Shown: one piece after another, positions 52,365 through 61,286 of the stretch
Layout of the letters: the number at the start of each line of letters is the position of its first letter
How positions within the stretch are numbered: position 1 is the stretch's first letter
Assembly (NCBI RefSeq): GCF_009728485.1
Contig: NZ_VVIQ01000015.1
Coordinates: 1-64,000 of the forward strand
Direction: 5' to 3'
Length of the DNA: 64,000 nt
Source of the DNA: Prevotella vespertina
GTDB lineage: Bacteria; Bacteroidota; Bacteroidia; Bacteroidales; Bacteroidaceae
Position numbers and translations under genes: made by a program
Notes under the pieces: generated by a model
Told to the model about the DNA's origin: nothing
The model's database searches: none
What the model saw: the letters and a program-made list of their open reading frames with translations, nothing else

Positions 52365-53906
52365 TTACTTTGCATAAGCAACAGAACGGGTTTCACGAAT
52401 TACTGTAATCTTAACCTGACCAGGATAAGTCATTTCGTTCTGAATCTTCTCTGCAATTTCAGAACTTAGTTTCTCGCTCTCTACATCGTCCATCTTATCA
52501 GCACCAACGATGACACGGAGTTCTCGACCTGCCTGTATTGCGTATGTCTTTGTCACACCTGGATAGCTCATTGCAATAGCTTCCAAATCATTCAAGCGCT
52601 TAATGTAAGCTTCAACAATCTCACGACGGGCACCTGGACGAGCACCAGAGATAGCATCACAAACCTGAACAATTGGTGCAAGAAGAGTTGTCATCTCTAC
52701 CTCATCATGGTGGGCTGCAATAGCATTGCAAATATCTGGTTTCTCTTTATACTTCTCCGCGAGCTTACCACCATAGATTGCGTGTGGTAAATCAGTCTCC
52801 TCATCTGGGACTTTACCAATATCATGCAATAAACCTGCACGCTTTGCCTTCTTTGGGTTTAAGCCTAACTCACTTGCCATAACTGCACAAAGGTTCGCTG
52901 TCTCACGAGCGTGTTGGAGAAGATTCTGTCCATAAGAAGAACGATATTTCATCTTACCAACAATGCGAATCAACTCTGGATGCAAGCCATGAATACCAAG
53001 GTCGATTGCCGTACGCTTACCAGTCTCAATGATTTCATTATCAAGCTGCTTTTTGACTTTTGCGACAACCTCTTCAATACGTGCAGGGTGAATACGTCCA
53101 TCTGCAACTAGCTGATGAAGTGCCAAGCGGCAAACCTCACGACGAACTGGGTCGAAAGCTGAAATTACAATTGCTTCTGGCGTATCATCAACAACGATCT
53201 CTACACCTGTAGCAGCTTCCAAAGCACGAATATTACGACCTTCACGACCAATGATGCGACCCTTTACCTCATCGCTATCAATATGGAAAACACTTACAGA
53301 GTTTTCGATAGCAGTCTCTGTTGCAACTCGTTGTATAGTCTGAATAACTATTTTCTTTGCTTGTTGATTCGCATTAAGTTTGGCTTCATCAACAATCTCA
53401 TTAATATAAGAAGCTGCATCCAACTTCGCTTGATCTTTCAAGCTTTCAATCAAACGTTCCTTTGCTTCTTCAGAGCTAAGTCCTGAAAGTTCTTCTAACT
53501 TAATACGCTCCTGCTCTTGCATCTTTTCAAGATCCTGTTGTTTTACCTGTAACAGTTTCTTCTCATTGTCAACACGCTGTTGCTGCTGATCAACATCCTG
53601 CTTATGTCGATTGAGCTCCTCTTGACGCTGATTAAGAGCAACCTCACGTTGCTTTAATCTATTTTCTCCTTGTTGTATCTTGAGTGTGCGTTGTTGAACT
53701 TCTTTTTCAAGCTCGCTCTTTTTGTTAAGGAACTTCTCTTTGACTTCAAGTAATTTCTTTTCTTTTATTACTTCTGCCGCTTTCTCTGCCTCACTTATAG
53801 TGTCGTTGTATTTTCCTGTAAGGATATAGCGGAAAATAGCAAATCCACCAGCACAACCTGCAGACAAACAAAGCACAGCTATTACAACTGTAACAATTGG
53901 ACTCAT
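52365..53906 (-). CDS. rny: ribonuclease Y
   Basis: A 513-residue membrane-anchored endoribonuclease that starts mRNA decay. The N-terminal membrane helix [22 protein letters not shown] is followed by a coiled coil at about 30-200 rich in Glu, Lys and Gln, a KH domain with [34 protein letters not shown] at about 215-248, and an HD domain with [15 protein letters not shown] and the metal-binding [12 protein letters not shown] at about 359-370. The length is normal. It is the last gene of an operon with zapA (35-nt gap) and two small genes. Confidence 0.95.
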   Translation of the reverse strand: MSPIVTVVIAVLCLSAGCAGGFAIFRYILTGKYNDTISEAEKAAEVIKEKKLLEVKEKFLNKKSELEKEVQQRTLKIQQGENRLKQREVALNQRQEELNRHKQDVDQQQQRVDNEKKLLQVKQQDLEKMQEQERIKLEELSGLSSEEAKERLIESLKDQAKLDAASYINEIVDEAKLNANQQAKKIVIQTIQRVATETAIENSVSVFHIDSDEVKGRIIGREGRNIRALEAATGVEIVVDDTPEAIVISAFDPVRREVCRLALHQLVADGRIHPARIEEVVAKVKKQLDNEIIETGKRTAIDLGIHGLHPELIRIVGKMKYRSSYGQNLLQHARETANLCAVMASELGLNPKKAKRAGLLHDIGKVPDEETDLPHAIYGGKLAEKYKEKPDICNAIAAHHDEVEMTTLLAPIVQVCDAISGARPGARREIVEAYIKRLNDLEAIAMSYPGVTKTYAIQAGRELRVIVGADKMDDVESEKLSSEIAEKIQNEMTYPGQVKITVIRETRSVAYAK

Positions 53907-53941
53907 TTATTATTCTTTTATTATTTTAGTTAATATTCTCG

Positions 53942-54235
53942 TTATTTCTTTAATACTTCTTCGATTTCTGAAGTGAGTTTACCGAGAATATCATTGAATG
54001 GAGCCGTATCATTGCGTACTCCTTCTTTCTTATATTTCAATGCAATATCAAGCATTGCCATATACATAATATCCTTATCCCCTTTTTTACCTTTGAAAAG
54101 AGTAGAATAAGTATTGATAGTATCAGTAATTAATTTGGCTGCAGAACGATAATACTCCTCATCGTCGTGTGGAACGTTTACAGAGAGTTCTGTATCATAA
54201 ACATGCAGTCTTATATGTAGTTTATCGTCTGCCAT
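53942..54235 (-). CDS. zapA: cell division protein ZapA
   Basis: A 97-residue protein of the ZapA family that bundles FtsZ. The N-terminal LHIRLHVYDTELSVNVPHDDEEYYRSAAKLITDTINTYS is the family's beta-hairpin and first helix; the C-terminal half is a coiled coil ending EEVLKK. In Bacteroidota it is commonly placed just upstream of rny. It is 11 nt after the coiled-coil gene. Confidence 0.85.
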   Translation of the reverse strand: MADDKLHIRLHVYDTELSVNVPHDDEEYYRSAAKLITDTINTYSTLFKGKKGDKDIMYMAMLDIALKYKKEGVRNDTAPFNDILGKLTSEIEEVLKK

Positions 54236-54246
54236 TATATTCTGGA

Positions 54247-54540
54247 TTATTTCTCACTTAGAAGTGTTATGCACTTGTTAACATCCCGGATTAGTTTGGC
54301 AACACGCTTTTGTGCACCTTCCATATCACCATCAGTTACTTCGAGCATCTTTGCCATCTTTAACGAATTATAGTTAGCTTCTGCTTGAGACAACTCTTCT
54401 TGGAGCTGTTTAATTTCCTTCTCACGTTGATCAACAAGTGTGTAAAGTTCATCATTTTCTTTCTTCAGTTCTGCATACTGAAGAATCATCTGACGCGCAC
54501 GAGTTGCAAACGTATTGAGAGTTTTCTCATTCGAATCCAT
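54247..54540 (-). CDS. small coiled-coil protein upstream of zapA
   Basis: A 97-residue, almost entirely coiled-coil protein (LQYAELKKENDELYTLVDQREKEIKQLQEELSQAEANYNSLKM) with a short C-terminal helical tail. It has no catalytic motif. By position it could be the ZapB-like partner of ZapA, but coiled coils of this size are not diagnostic. A -7 box lies 24 nt before its ATG, so it is the likely first gene of the zapA-rny operon. Confidence 0.7.
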   Translation of the reverse strand: MDSNEKTLNTFATRARQMILQYAELKKENDELYTLVDQREKEIKQLQEELSQAEANYNSLKMAKMLEVTDGDMEGAQKRVAKLIRDVNKCITLLSEK

Positions 54541-54563
54541 AACTAACTTATTCGTTTTGGCTA

Positions 54564-54571
54564 CAAAATTA
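54564..54571 (-). promoter_or_regulatory. -7 box of the small-gene/zapA/rny operon
   Basis: The complement reads TAATTTTG, 23 nt before the ATG. Confidence 0.45.
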
Positions 54572-54606
54572 CATTAAAGTTTCTGTTTAAGCAAATATAT
54601 ACCTAA

Positions 54607-55239
54607 TTATTTTGACTCTGCTTGTTCTGCAGGTTTAGGTTCTTTCTTTGCTAAAGTTACAATCTGATAAACGAAATCAGTAGTCCATTTTCTACTAAAG
54701 CGCAGTCGCTGATTATATTGTCGAACCGCTACAACTGCTTTGATTACACCAGCATCAGAGAAGTCATTTTTATCGTAAATATCATTTACGGTCTTCTCCG
54801 TCATTGTGTATATAGCTTTTTTGAAGAAGCCTGGAACACGTAATTTGAATTTCATCAAATTGCCAATTAACATCATTAAGTCTTGTGTGAAGCCTTGGAA
54901 TTGATAAAGATAAGGCTGTACATCTTGCATCTTCTTACAATTCTTTTTAATACTTGCGTCTATTTCTTCAAAGAAATTATCATCAACTTTATATAAACTT
55001 TTCATGGTTTTCTTAACACTAGCCATTTCACCTAATCCCAACTTATTATGTAGGGTTGGAACATGGAATGTTTGTTTATATGTGCGTAAATCAGGGAGCA
55101 TTGCCAAGTTGTTGATACCTAGGCGAGAAGCAAGTACTGCTTGAAAATAAACCCTAATAAGAGTCATATAGTCTTCCATACCTCCAGACTTCGCTGTTTC
55201 ATCCCCACTTTTATTAAAAAGCTTTGAAAAAAATCCCAT
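54607..55239 (-). CDS. conserved hypothetical protein
   Basis: A 210-residue soluble protein beginning MGFFSKLFNKSGDETAKSGG, with helical middle parts (MEDYMTLIRVYFQAVLASRLGINNLAMLPDLR, FTQDLMMLIGNLMKFKLRVPGF) and a basic tail. I do not recognise a named domain; it looks like a Bacteroidales-only family. It has its own -7 box (TAACTTTG at 55295-55302, complement) and 66 nt separate it from the coiled-coil gene. The function is unknown; proximity to zapA and rny gives at most a hint of cell-envelope or division work. Confidence 0.7.
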   Translation of the reverse strand: MGFFSKLFNKSGDETAKSGGMEDYMTLIRVYFQAVLASRLGINNLAMLPDLRTYKQTFHVPTLHNKLGLGEMASVKKTMKSLYKVDDNFFEEIDASIKKNCKKMQDVQPYLYQFQGFTQDLMMLIGNLMKFKLRVPGFFKKAIYTMTEKTVNDIYDKNDFSDAGVIKAVVAVRQYNQRLRFSRKWTTDFVYQIVTLAKKEPKPAEQAESK

Positions 55240-55294
55240 TTCTTATATCTTGTTTTTAAGTTATTACAATGTAATTAAATTATTTATTCGCTTG

Positions 55295-55302
55295 CAAAGT
55301 TA
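55295..55302 (-). promoter_or_regulatory. -7 box of the conserved hypothetical gene
   Basis: The complement reads TAACTTTG, 55 nt before the ATG. Confidence 0.5.
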
Positions 55303-55376
55303 CTAAAAAAAACAAGAAAACACATTCTTAATGTATGTTTTCTCATTTACAGTTATTTTAATTAAATTAAATTTGT

Positions 55377-55384
55377 TATCTTTG
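55377..55384 (+). promoter_or_regulatory. -7 box of the rmlA-wzc operon
   Basis: TATCTTTG followed by CATGC. The implied leader of about 130 nt is the longest of the window's promoter-gene pairs. No clear -33 TTTG. Confidence 0.55.
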
Positions 55385-55521
55385 CATGCGTTATATATGC
55401 ATCGTTGAATGAGGAATTATTTGCATGATAAACTCATAAGAGCTGACCTATTCAATTCCGTTATTCTTCTCTGCTCATAATAGCAACTAAATTATAAGTT
55501 AAGATATAAAACGAACTGATT

Positions 55522-56394
55522 ATGAAAGGAATTGTTCTAGCTGGTGGATCTGGCACTCGTCTCTACCCGATAACGAAAGGAATAAGCAAACAACTTATTC
55601 CTATATTTGACAAGCCAATGATCTATTATCCTATATCGGTATTGATGTTGGCTGGGATCAGGGAAATTTTAATTATTTCTACGCCACATGATTTGCCTGC
55701 GTTCAAACGATTACTGGGAGATGGTAGTAGTTTTGGGGTGCGATTTGAATATGCAGAACAACCCTCTCCTGATGGACTTGCTCAAGCGTTTCTTATAGGT
55801 GAAGAGTTTATAGGAAATGATTCTGTCTGCCTTGTTTTAGGAGATAATATTTTCTATGGTGCGGGCTTTAGTAGTCTGTTAAAGAATAGTGTTCAAAGGG
55901 CTGAAGAAGAAAATAAAGCAACAGTGTTTGGATATTATGTTAATGATCCTGAGAGATATGGTGTTGCAGAGTTCGATAAGAATGGAAAGTGTCTTAGTAT
56001 AGAAGAAAAGCCAGAGCAACCCAAGAGCAATTATGCTGTTGTTGGACTTTATTTTTATCCCAATAGTGTTATTGATATTACCAAACAGATTAAACCTTCT
56101 GCACGCGGAGAACTAGAGATTACGAGTGTAAACCAGAAATATCTAGATCAAGATATTCTGATGGTTCAAACTCTTCAGCGTGGTTTTGCATGGCTGGATA
56201 CAGGTACACATGATAGTTTGTCTGAAGCCAGTACTTTTATTGAGTGTATAGAGAAAAGGCAGGGACTTAAGGTTGCATGTTTAGAGGAGATAGCGTACAA
56301 GAAAGGATGGATAACAGCAGATCGTTTGAAAGAAGAAGCTCAACCGATGGCCAAAAACAATTATGGGAAATATCTACTTGAATTGATTGATTAG
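55522..56394 (+). CDS. rmlA: glucose-1-phosphate thymidylyltransferase
   Basis: A 290-residue nucleotidyltransferase making dTDP-glucose. [37 protein letters not shown] at 2-38 (signature G-x-GTRL), [22 protein letters not shown] at about 77-98, [11 protein letters not shown] at about 107-117, and [17 protein letters not shown] at about 218-234. All features are those of RmlA/RfbA. The following dTDP-sugar genes rmlB, rmlC and rmlD are not adjacent. It is 47 nt upstream of a Wzc-type kinase gene. Confidence 0.93.
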   Translation: MKGIVLAGGSGTRLYPITKGISKQLIPIFDKPMIYYPISVLMLAGIREILIISTPHDLPAFKRLLGDGSSFGVRFEYAEQPSPDGLAQAFLIGEEFIGNDSVCLVLGDNIFYGAGFSSLLKNSVQRAEEENKATVFGYYVNDPERYGVAEFDKNGKCLSIEEKPEQPKSNYAVVGLYFYPNSVIDITKQIKPSARGELEITSVNQKYLDQDILMVQTLQRGFAWLDTGTHDSLSEASTFIECIEKRQGLKVACLEEIAYKKGWITADRLKEEAQPMAKNNYGKYLLELID

Positions 56395-56441
56395 AATAAG
56401 ATACGAGTCTTGTTAGCGGATGAAACAAAAATAAAACAAAT

Positions 56442-58946
56442 ATGGAAGAAACGACAAAACTAGAACTAGACAAAGAACAAGAGAAGGAAGGCGTAACTTC
56501 TTTCTTTGACTTTGCTGCTCTTTATCGAACCATAATTCTTAATTGGTATTGGTTCGTACTTTCACTAATTATCTTTGGTGGAATTGGAGCTATTTATTTA
56601 AGGTACACCACACCTTTGTATCAATCAACAGCAAAATTGCTCATTAAAGATGATGACAATGGAAGTAGTAGACGAGGTTCTTCGTTACAGAACATAACTA
56701 ACTTGGGAACAATCTCTAATTCCGCTGGTATCGATAATGAGATGGAGATTCTTTCATCACATTCTATTGCTGAAGATGCTATCCGAGATTTAAAGTTGTA
56801 TGTGAATTACACGACAGAAGGAAAGGTTAAGGATGTTATAACATACCGTGACCAACCTTTGGTTGTAGATATTGATGCTGCCCATTTGGATAGACTGAAT
56901 AGACCTATCAATCTTAACATTACAAAGAATGGTTCTTCATTTGTTGTTAATGGAACATATTCTGTTCCAACAGATGAGGAAAATAGTGAAGGTCCTTTCT
57001 CTATTAATAAAAAGTTTACGAGTCTGCCAGCAACAATCCCTACACGTGCAGGTATTATTACCATTAATTCTAATAATGGTAGAACTTTACATGAAGGTCA
57101 AGTTCTAAAGGTTAGCATTCTTTCTCCTAAAATGGCATCTGATAAGTATGTAGGTGAATTAAAAATAGGTCAAAGTGGGAAAGGTACTTCTATCTTACAA
57201 CTTCAATTGACTGATGAGGTTCCTCAACGTTCTCTTGATTACTTGAAGCAATTAGCAATTGTTTATAATCGTCAAGCAAATGAGGATAAGAATGCTGTTG
57301 CACACCAAACAGAGAAGTTCATTAATTCACGTTTGGAGAAGATTAATGCTGAATTAGGTAAGACCGAAGGTGAGCTTCAGAACTACAAGCAAAAGAATGG
57401 CATGGTAGAACTGAAGATGAATGCTAGTAATTCTGTTTCCAACCAGAATACATCAGAGCAGAAACTTGCAGAAATGGAGACTCAAATTGAGCTCTTTAAT
57501 ACGATTGCTCGTGAAGTAGAAAGCTCTTCACGCAATTTAACACAAGTTATTCCATCTAATGTAGGATTGGATGATGAAAGTTCTACTTCTTTGATTAATA
57601 AATACAATGAGTTAGTTCTTGAGCGTAATCGTCTTCTTCGTAGTGCATCTGAGAGCTCACCAGTTGTTGAACCTCTCACGGATCAGATTCGTGATTTAAA
57701 TGTTAATATTCGACGTGCTATTGCTGCAGCACGCAAGAACTTACAGATTCAGAGAGATGCAGTTTTAGCGCAGGTTACAAAATACACAGATCAAGTAGAG
57801 GAGACTCCTCAACAGGAACGTATGTTGACACAGATTGGTCGTCAGCAGGAGGTGAAGTCAGGACTTTATTTGATGTTACTTCAAAAGCGTGAAGAAAATA
57901 GTATATCTCTTGCAGCAACAGCCGACAAGGGAAGGTTGATTGATGATCCACAATTGAATGGTAAAGTAAGTCCTAATTCAACATATATAATGTTGATTGC
58001 TCTTGTCATTGGTTTGGCTATTCCTGTGCTTATCATTTTAATCATACAATTCTTCCGCTATAAGATTGAAGGACACGATGATGTTGCACGTCTTACCAAG
58101 TTACCAATCATTGCAGATATTGCAATTGCAAGTAATTCGGCTAAGGGTAAGGCTGATATCGTTGTTCATGAAAATCAGAACAATCAGATGGAAGAAATAT
58201 TCCGTTCTCTACGAACGAATCTTCAATTTATGTTGCATGAAGGTGAGAAGGTTGTTCTTTTCACATCTTCAACCTCTGGAGAAGGAAAGACATTTACAGC
58301 AGCCAACCTTTCTGTCAGCTTCGGGCTTCTTGGTAAGAAGGTTATCTTGGTAGGTCTTGATATTCGTCGTCCACGTTTGGCAGAACAATTCGGCATTAAC
58401 GATCACAAGCATGGTATTACCAATATTCTTGTGAAAGATAATCCGAATAGAGAAGATGTTGAGGCACAGATTCTACCTTCTGGAGTAAATAAGAATTTGG
58501 ATCTTCTCATGGCTGGTCCAGTTCCTCCTAACCCTGCCGAGCTTATTGCGCGCAATTCTCTTGATACGATTATTGAGATTCTGAAAGAGAAATATGATTA
58601 CATCATGATTGATACTGCGCCAGTTGGTTTGGTAACTGATACTCTTCAGATTGCACGTGTGACAAACGTTTCAGTTTACATGTGTCGTGCCGATTACACT
58701 CCAAAGGCATCTTTTGCAATGATCAATTCACTTGCAAAGGAAGAGAAATTGCCTAACATGGCTATGGTACTTAATGGTGTTGATATGTCGAAGAGAAAGT
58801 ACAGCTACTATTATGGCTATGGTAAGTATGGAAGATATGGGCGTTATGGGCGATATGGTGGCTATTCTTATGGTAGTTATGGTAACTACGGAAATTATAG
58901 CAACAGCCATTATGGAGATAAAAATGACCATTCTGTAAAGCGATAA
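56442..58946 (+). CDS. polysaccharide co-polymerase / tyrosine autokinase (Wzc-type)
   Basis: An 834-residue inner-membrane protein controlling capsule or EPS chain length and export. N-terminal Wzz domain: helix at about 31-51 (NWYWFVLSLIIFGGIGAIYL) with a large periplasmic part that includes a coiled coil around 300-470, and a second helix at about 506-530 (STYIMLIALVIGLAIPVLIILII). Cytoplasmic BY-kinase: Walker A TSSTSGEGKTFTAANLSVS at about 607-625, Walker A' VILVGLDIRRPRL at about 635-647, Walker B YDYIMIDTAPVGLVTD at about 719-734. The C-terminal tail has 15 tyrosines in about 40 residues (GRYGRYGRYGG repeats) that would be autophosphorylated. It needs a cognate phosphatase, not seen here. 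Confidence 0.93.
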   Translation: MEETTKLELDKEQEKEGVTSFFDFAALYRTIILNWYWFVLSLIIFGGIGAIYLRYTTPLYQSTAKLLIKDDDNGSSRRGSSLQNITNLGTISNSAGIDNEMEILSSHSIAEDAIRDLKLYVNYTTEGKVKDVITYRDQPLVVDIDAAHLDRLNRPINLNITKNGSSFVVNGTYSVPTDEENSEGPFSINKKFTSLPATIPTRAGIITINSNNGRTLHEGQVLKVSILSPKMASDKYVGELKIGQSGKGTSILQLQLTDEVPQRSLDYLKQLAIVYNRQANEDKNAVAHQTEKFINSRLEKINAELGKTEGELQNYKQKNGMVELKMNASNSVSNQNTSEQKLAEMETQIELFNTIAREVESSSRNLTQVIPSNVGLDDESSTSLINKYNELVLERNRLLRSASESSPVVEPLTDQIRDLNVNIRRAIAAARKNLQIQRDAVLAQVTKYTDQVEETPQQERMLTQIGRQQEVKSGLYLMLLQKREENSISLAATADKGRLIDDPQLNGKVSPNSTYIMLIALVIGLAIPVLIILIIQFFRYKIEGHDDVARLTKLPIIADIAIASNSAKGKADIVVHENQNNQMEEIFRSLRTNLQFMLHEGEKVVLFTSSTSGEGKTFTAANLSVSFGLLGKKVILVGLDIRRPRLAEQFGINDHKHGITNILVKDNPNREDVEAQILPSGVNKNLDLLMAGPVPPNPAELIARNSLDTIIEILKEKYDYIMIDTAPVGLVTDTLQIARVTNVSVYMCRADYTPKASFAMINSLAKEEKLPNMAMVLNGVDMSKRKYSYYYGYGKYGRYGRYGRYGGYSYGSYGNYGNYSNSHYGDKNDHSVKR

Positions 58947-58961
58947 AATTAAAGGTTAAGA

Positions 58962-59387
58962 ATGATAATAGCTATTGATTTCGATGGAACCATCGTAGAA
59001 CATAGATATCCTAAAATCGGTGACGAAATTCCTTTCGCCACCGATACTTTGAAGATGTTAATCAAAGATGGTCATCGCTTAATCTTATGGAGCGTTAGAG
59101 AAGATGACTTACTCCAAGAGGCGGTTGATTGGTGTCACGCACGAGGCGTTGATTTCTGGGCAATCAATAAGGATTATCCAGAGGAAGAGAAAGAGAAGAA
59201 TAATCATTTCTCGAGAAAGATTAAAGCTGACATGTTTATTGATGATCGCAATTTCGGAGGATTGCCTGATTGGGGAACTATCTATCAGATGGTGACAAAT
59301 CATGAGACATGGGAAAGTCGAAATTTCTCTAATCATTCACTTGAAGATCAAAAGCCACCCAAGAAAAAGCATTGGTGGAATTTTTAA
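58962..59387 (+). CDS. small HAD-superfamily hydrolase-like protein
   Basis: A 141-residue protein with HAD motif I IAIDFDGTIVEH at 3-14 (catalytic D-x-D, with nucleophile Asp6 and Asp8), motif II LILWSVRE at about 41-48 (Ser or Thr role taken by S), and a motif-IV-like ADMFIDDRNFGG at about 88-99. There is no cap domain. It is 15 nt after the kinase gene and co-transcribed. It resembles the small BT0820-type phosphatases of Bacteroides; a phosphotyrosine phosphatase role cannot be claimed. Confidence 0.78.
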   Translation: MIIAIDFDGTIVEHRYPKIGDEIPFATDTLKMLIKDGHRLILWSVREDDLLQEAVDWCHARGVDFWAINKDYPEEEKEKNNHFSRKIKADMFIDDRNFGGLPDWGTIYQMVTNHETWESRNFSNHSLEDQKPPKKKHWWNF

Positions 59388-59481
59388 TTAAGTAGTTAGG
59401 TTGAACAGAGAGGATATTCTTTGTTATTATATCCTCAAATGTTGAACAGTCAATTAACACGTTAACTATTTATTTCTCTAT

Positions 59482-59520
59482 AATGAGCTCAGTATTGTAC
59501 TGGGCTCATTCTTTTTACCT
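59482..59520 (+). terminator. terminator of the rmlA-wzc-HAD operon
   Basis: A 13-bp stem AATGAGCTCAGTA / TACTGGGCTCATT (59482-59510) with one G-T pair, followed by CTTTTTACC. Confidence 0.85.
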
Positions 59521-59693
59521 CTGTTTAATACCTTTGTTTAGTATCATTTCATATATCTTCTTACTTACTAGCTATCCTGTATGGATTCTCAACTTGTGTA
59601 TAGCTTTCCTGTAAACTTACAGAACGATTGTCTACTTATTCAGTTAATGTAACAGATAAGTGTATAGTCAAATCAGGGAAAGTTAAAGGATTA

Positions 59694-59759
59694 AGTTATA
59701 CACGTATGTATAACTAATTATACACACGTGTATAATTGATTATACAAAGCTGTAACTAA
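59694..59759. repeat. tandem array, 22-bp period, three units
   Basis: Units start at 59694, 59716 and 59738 (AGTTATACACGTATG, AATTATACACACGTG, GATTATACAAAGCTG). The second unit is itself a near-perfect palindrome. Confidence 0.7.
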
Positions 59760-59881
59760 TTAATGAAAAAGAAGAGATATCGAAGCTGATGTAAACTAAC
59801 TGATAATGAGAGAGAAACGAAATGATTTGCATAATACTGCTCTGTTTGTAAAGGGCAGGAATATGCAGATTTAGGCAGAAG

Positions 59882-59946
59882 TTCAGTTACCAGAGCGTTA
59901 CCTTGTTTTGATGTAGGTAACGATGGTATAGCATTCGGTAACTGAA
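59882..59946. repeat. nested inverted repeats of GTTACC half-sites (candidate integrase site)
   Basis: TTCAGTTACC (59882-59891) and CGTTACCT (59896-59903) are mirrored by AGGTAACG (59915-59922) and GGTAACTGAA (59937-59946). The four half-sites lie about 100 nt before the first integrase gene. Confidence 0.7.
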
Positions 59947-60003
59947 TTATTTTCGCTAGTGTGGCTGTTGCTTTGGTCAGCAGTTTTCTGCGTATGTGAG
60001 GAA

Positions 60004-60043
60004 CGCTTTAATTCGGGTAATTTTGCCCACAAATATTAAAGCG
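60004..60043 (+). promoter_or_regulatory. integrase promoter inside an inverted repeat
   Basis: CGCTTTAAT (60004-60012) and ATTAAAGCG (60035-60043) flank a GGG-TAATTTTG-CCC core. The core contains a -7-type TAATTTTG at 60018-60025. The right arm ends one base before the ATG, so a bound protein would block both transcription and translation. Confidence 0.55.
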
Positions 60044-60044
60044 T

Positions 60045-61274
60045 ATGAAAACAGAGAAAATGAAGGTGTTGCTCTACCTTAAAAAGAGCGGGCTTGACAA
60101 ATCGGGGAAAGCTCCGATTATGGGACGTATTACCATTGGGCGTTCCATTGCCCAGTTCAGTTGTAAACTCTCCTGCAATCCTGACTTATGGAATTCACGT
60201 GAGAGCAGAATGGATGGCAAGAGCCGTGAGGCGGTAGAAATTAATGGGAGATTGGAGAATCTGTTGCTTTCCATTCAATCTGCCTATCAGTCGCTAATTG
60301 CCAAAGGACAGCCATTTGATGCAACTGATGTAAAGGAACTGTTTCAAGGCAGTGTACAGGCAAGATGTATGCTTATCGAGAGGCTGGATATGCTCATCAA
60401 GGAGAAGGAAAGCCATATCGGTATAGACATCAAGGAAGGGTCTATGTACGCCTATCATTCCACTCGGAAACGATTACAGGAGTTCATTCAGAGGAGGTAT
60501 CATGTTTCGGATTTGGCTTTCTCGCAGCTTACAGAAAGCTTTATCTATGAGTTGCAGGCGTTCTGTCTCGGTGATCTCGGTCATCAGCAAAGCACATTTT
60601 TCAGAGTTGCAGCAGATTTGAAGACCGTCTGCAGGCTAGCTTATCGTGAGGGGTTGGCTGATACGCTTCTGTTTGACAAAGTCCATATAGAACGGGGAGA
60701 CAAGAAAGCGCCCAAGACTCTCGACCAAGAAGCATTGGACAAGTTGAAGGCACTCCGTTTTGATGAATTGGAAGAAGAAATGGAAACCGCTCGTGATGTG
60801 TTTCTCTTCGCCTGTTATACCGGTGCAGCCTATTGTGATTTGATAGAACTAAGCAAGAAGCATCTTATCCGTGACGATGAGGATTGTCTTTGGTTAAAGT
60901 TCAACCGACAGAAGACAGGTGTGCTTTGTCGTATCAAGCTATTGCCCGAAGCAGTTCAATTAATACAGAAAATGCACAGCGATGAAAGGGAAACACTGAT
61001 CCCTTACTTCAAATATTCCACTTATCAGTCCTGTCTCAAAGCCTTGCGATTACGGTCAGACATTTCTTTTCCCTTTACTACGCACACTGCAAGGCATACC
61101 TTTGCCACACTTATCACATTGGAGCAGGGCGTACCTATTGAAACGGTGAGCAAGATGCTCGGACATACGAACGTAAGTATGACCGAACGTTATGCAAAAG
61201 TAACACCGCAGAAACTCTTTGAGGAGTTTAACCGTTTCCTTTCTTTCACCGAAGATTTGCGTTTAACCATTTAA
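60045..61274 (+). CDS. tyrosine recombinase (integrase), first of a tandem pair
   Basis: A 409-residue integrase of Bacteroidota type. The N-terminal arm-binding beta-sheet domain (about 1-85) begins KVLLYLKKSGLDKSGKAPIMGRITIG. The SAM-like core-binding domain is at about 120-215, and the catalytic domain is about 225-400. Catalytic residues: the position of Arg I is FACYTGAAYCDLIEL, where Arg is replaced by Ala; HTARHTFATL gives H-x-x-R at about 346-349; GHTNVSMTERYAKV gives the second His and Tyr at about 370-382. It is followed by a second integrase gene 12 nt later. GC content is higher than in its left neighbours. Confidence 0.9.
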   Translation: MKTEKMKVLLYLKKSGLDKSGKAPIMGRITIGRSIAQFSCKLSCNPDLWNSRESRMDGKSREAVEINGRLENLLLSIQSAYQSLIAKGQPFDATDVKELFQGSVQARCMLIERLDMLIKEKESHIGIDIKEGSMYAYHSTRKRLQEFIQRRYHVSDLAFSQLTESFIYELQAFCLGDLGHQQSTFFRVAADLKTVCRLAYREGLADTLLFDKVHIERGDKKAPKTLDQEALDKLKALRFDELEEEMETARDVFLFACYTGAAYCDLIELSKKHLIRDDEDCLWLKFNRQKTGVLCRIKLLPEAVQLIQKMHSDERETLIPYFKYSTYQSCLKALRLRSDISFPFTTHTARHTFATLITLEQGVPIETVSKMLGHTNVSMTERYAKVTPQKLFEEFNRFLSFTEDLRLTI

Positions 61275-61286
61275 CCAAGATTTTTT

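Larger units (their letters stand above)
59388..60044. other. 657-nt intergenic region before the integrase module
   Basis: It holds an eight-bp GAGGATAT/ATATCCTC stem (59410-59436), the operon terminator (59482-59520), a 22-bp array (59694-59759), an inverted-repeat set of GTTACC half-sites (59882-59946) and the integrase promoter region (60004-60043). The base composition becomes richer in GC from about 59850, which may mark the left end of the acquired module. Confidence 0.65.

Noticed and set aside
53907..53941. 6S RNA between zapA and rny
   Set aside because: The gap is only 35 nt, too short for 6S RNA.
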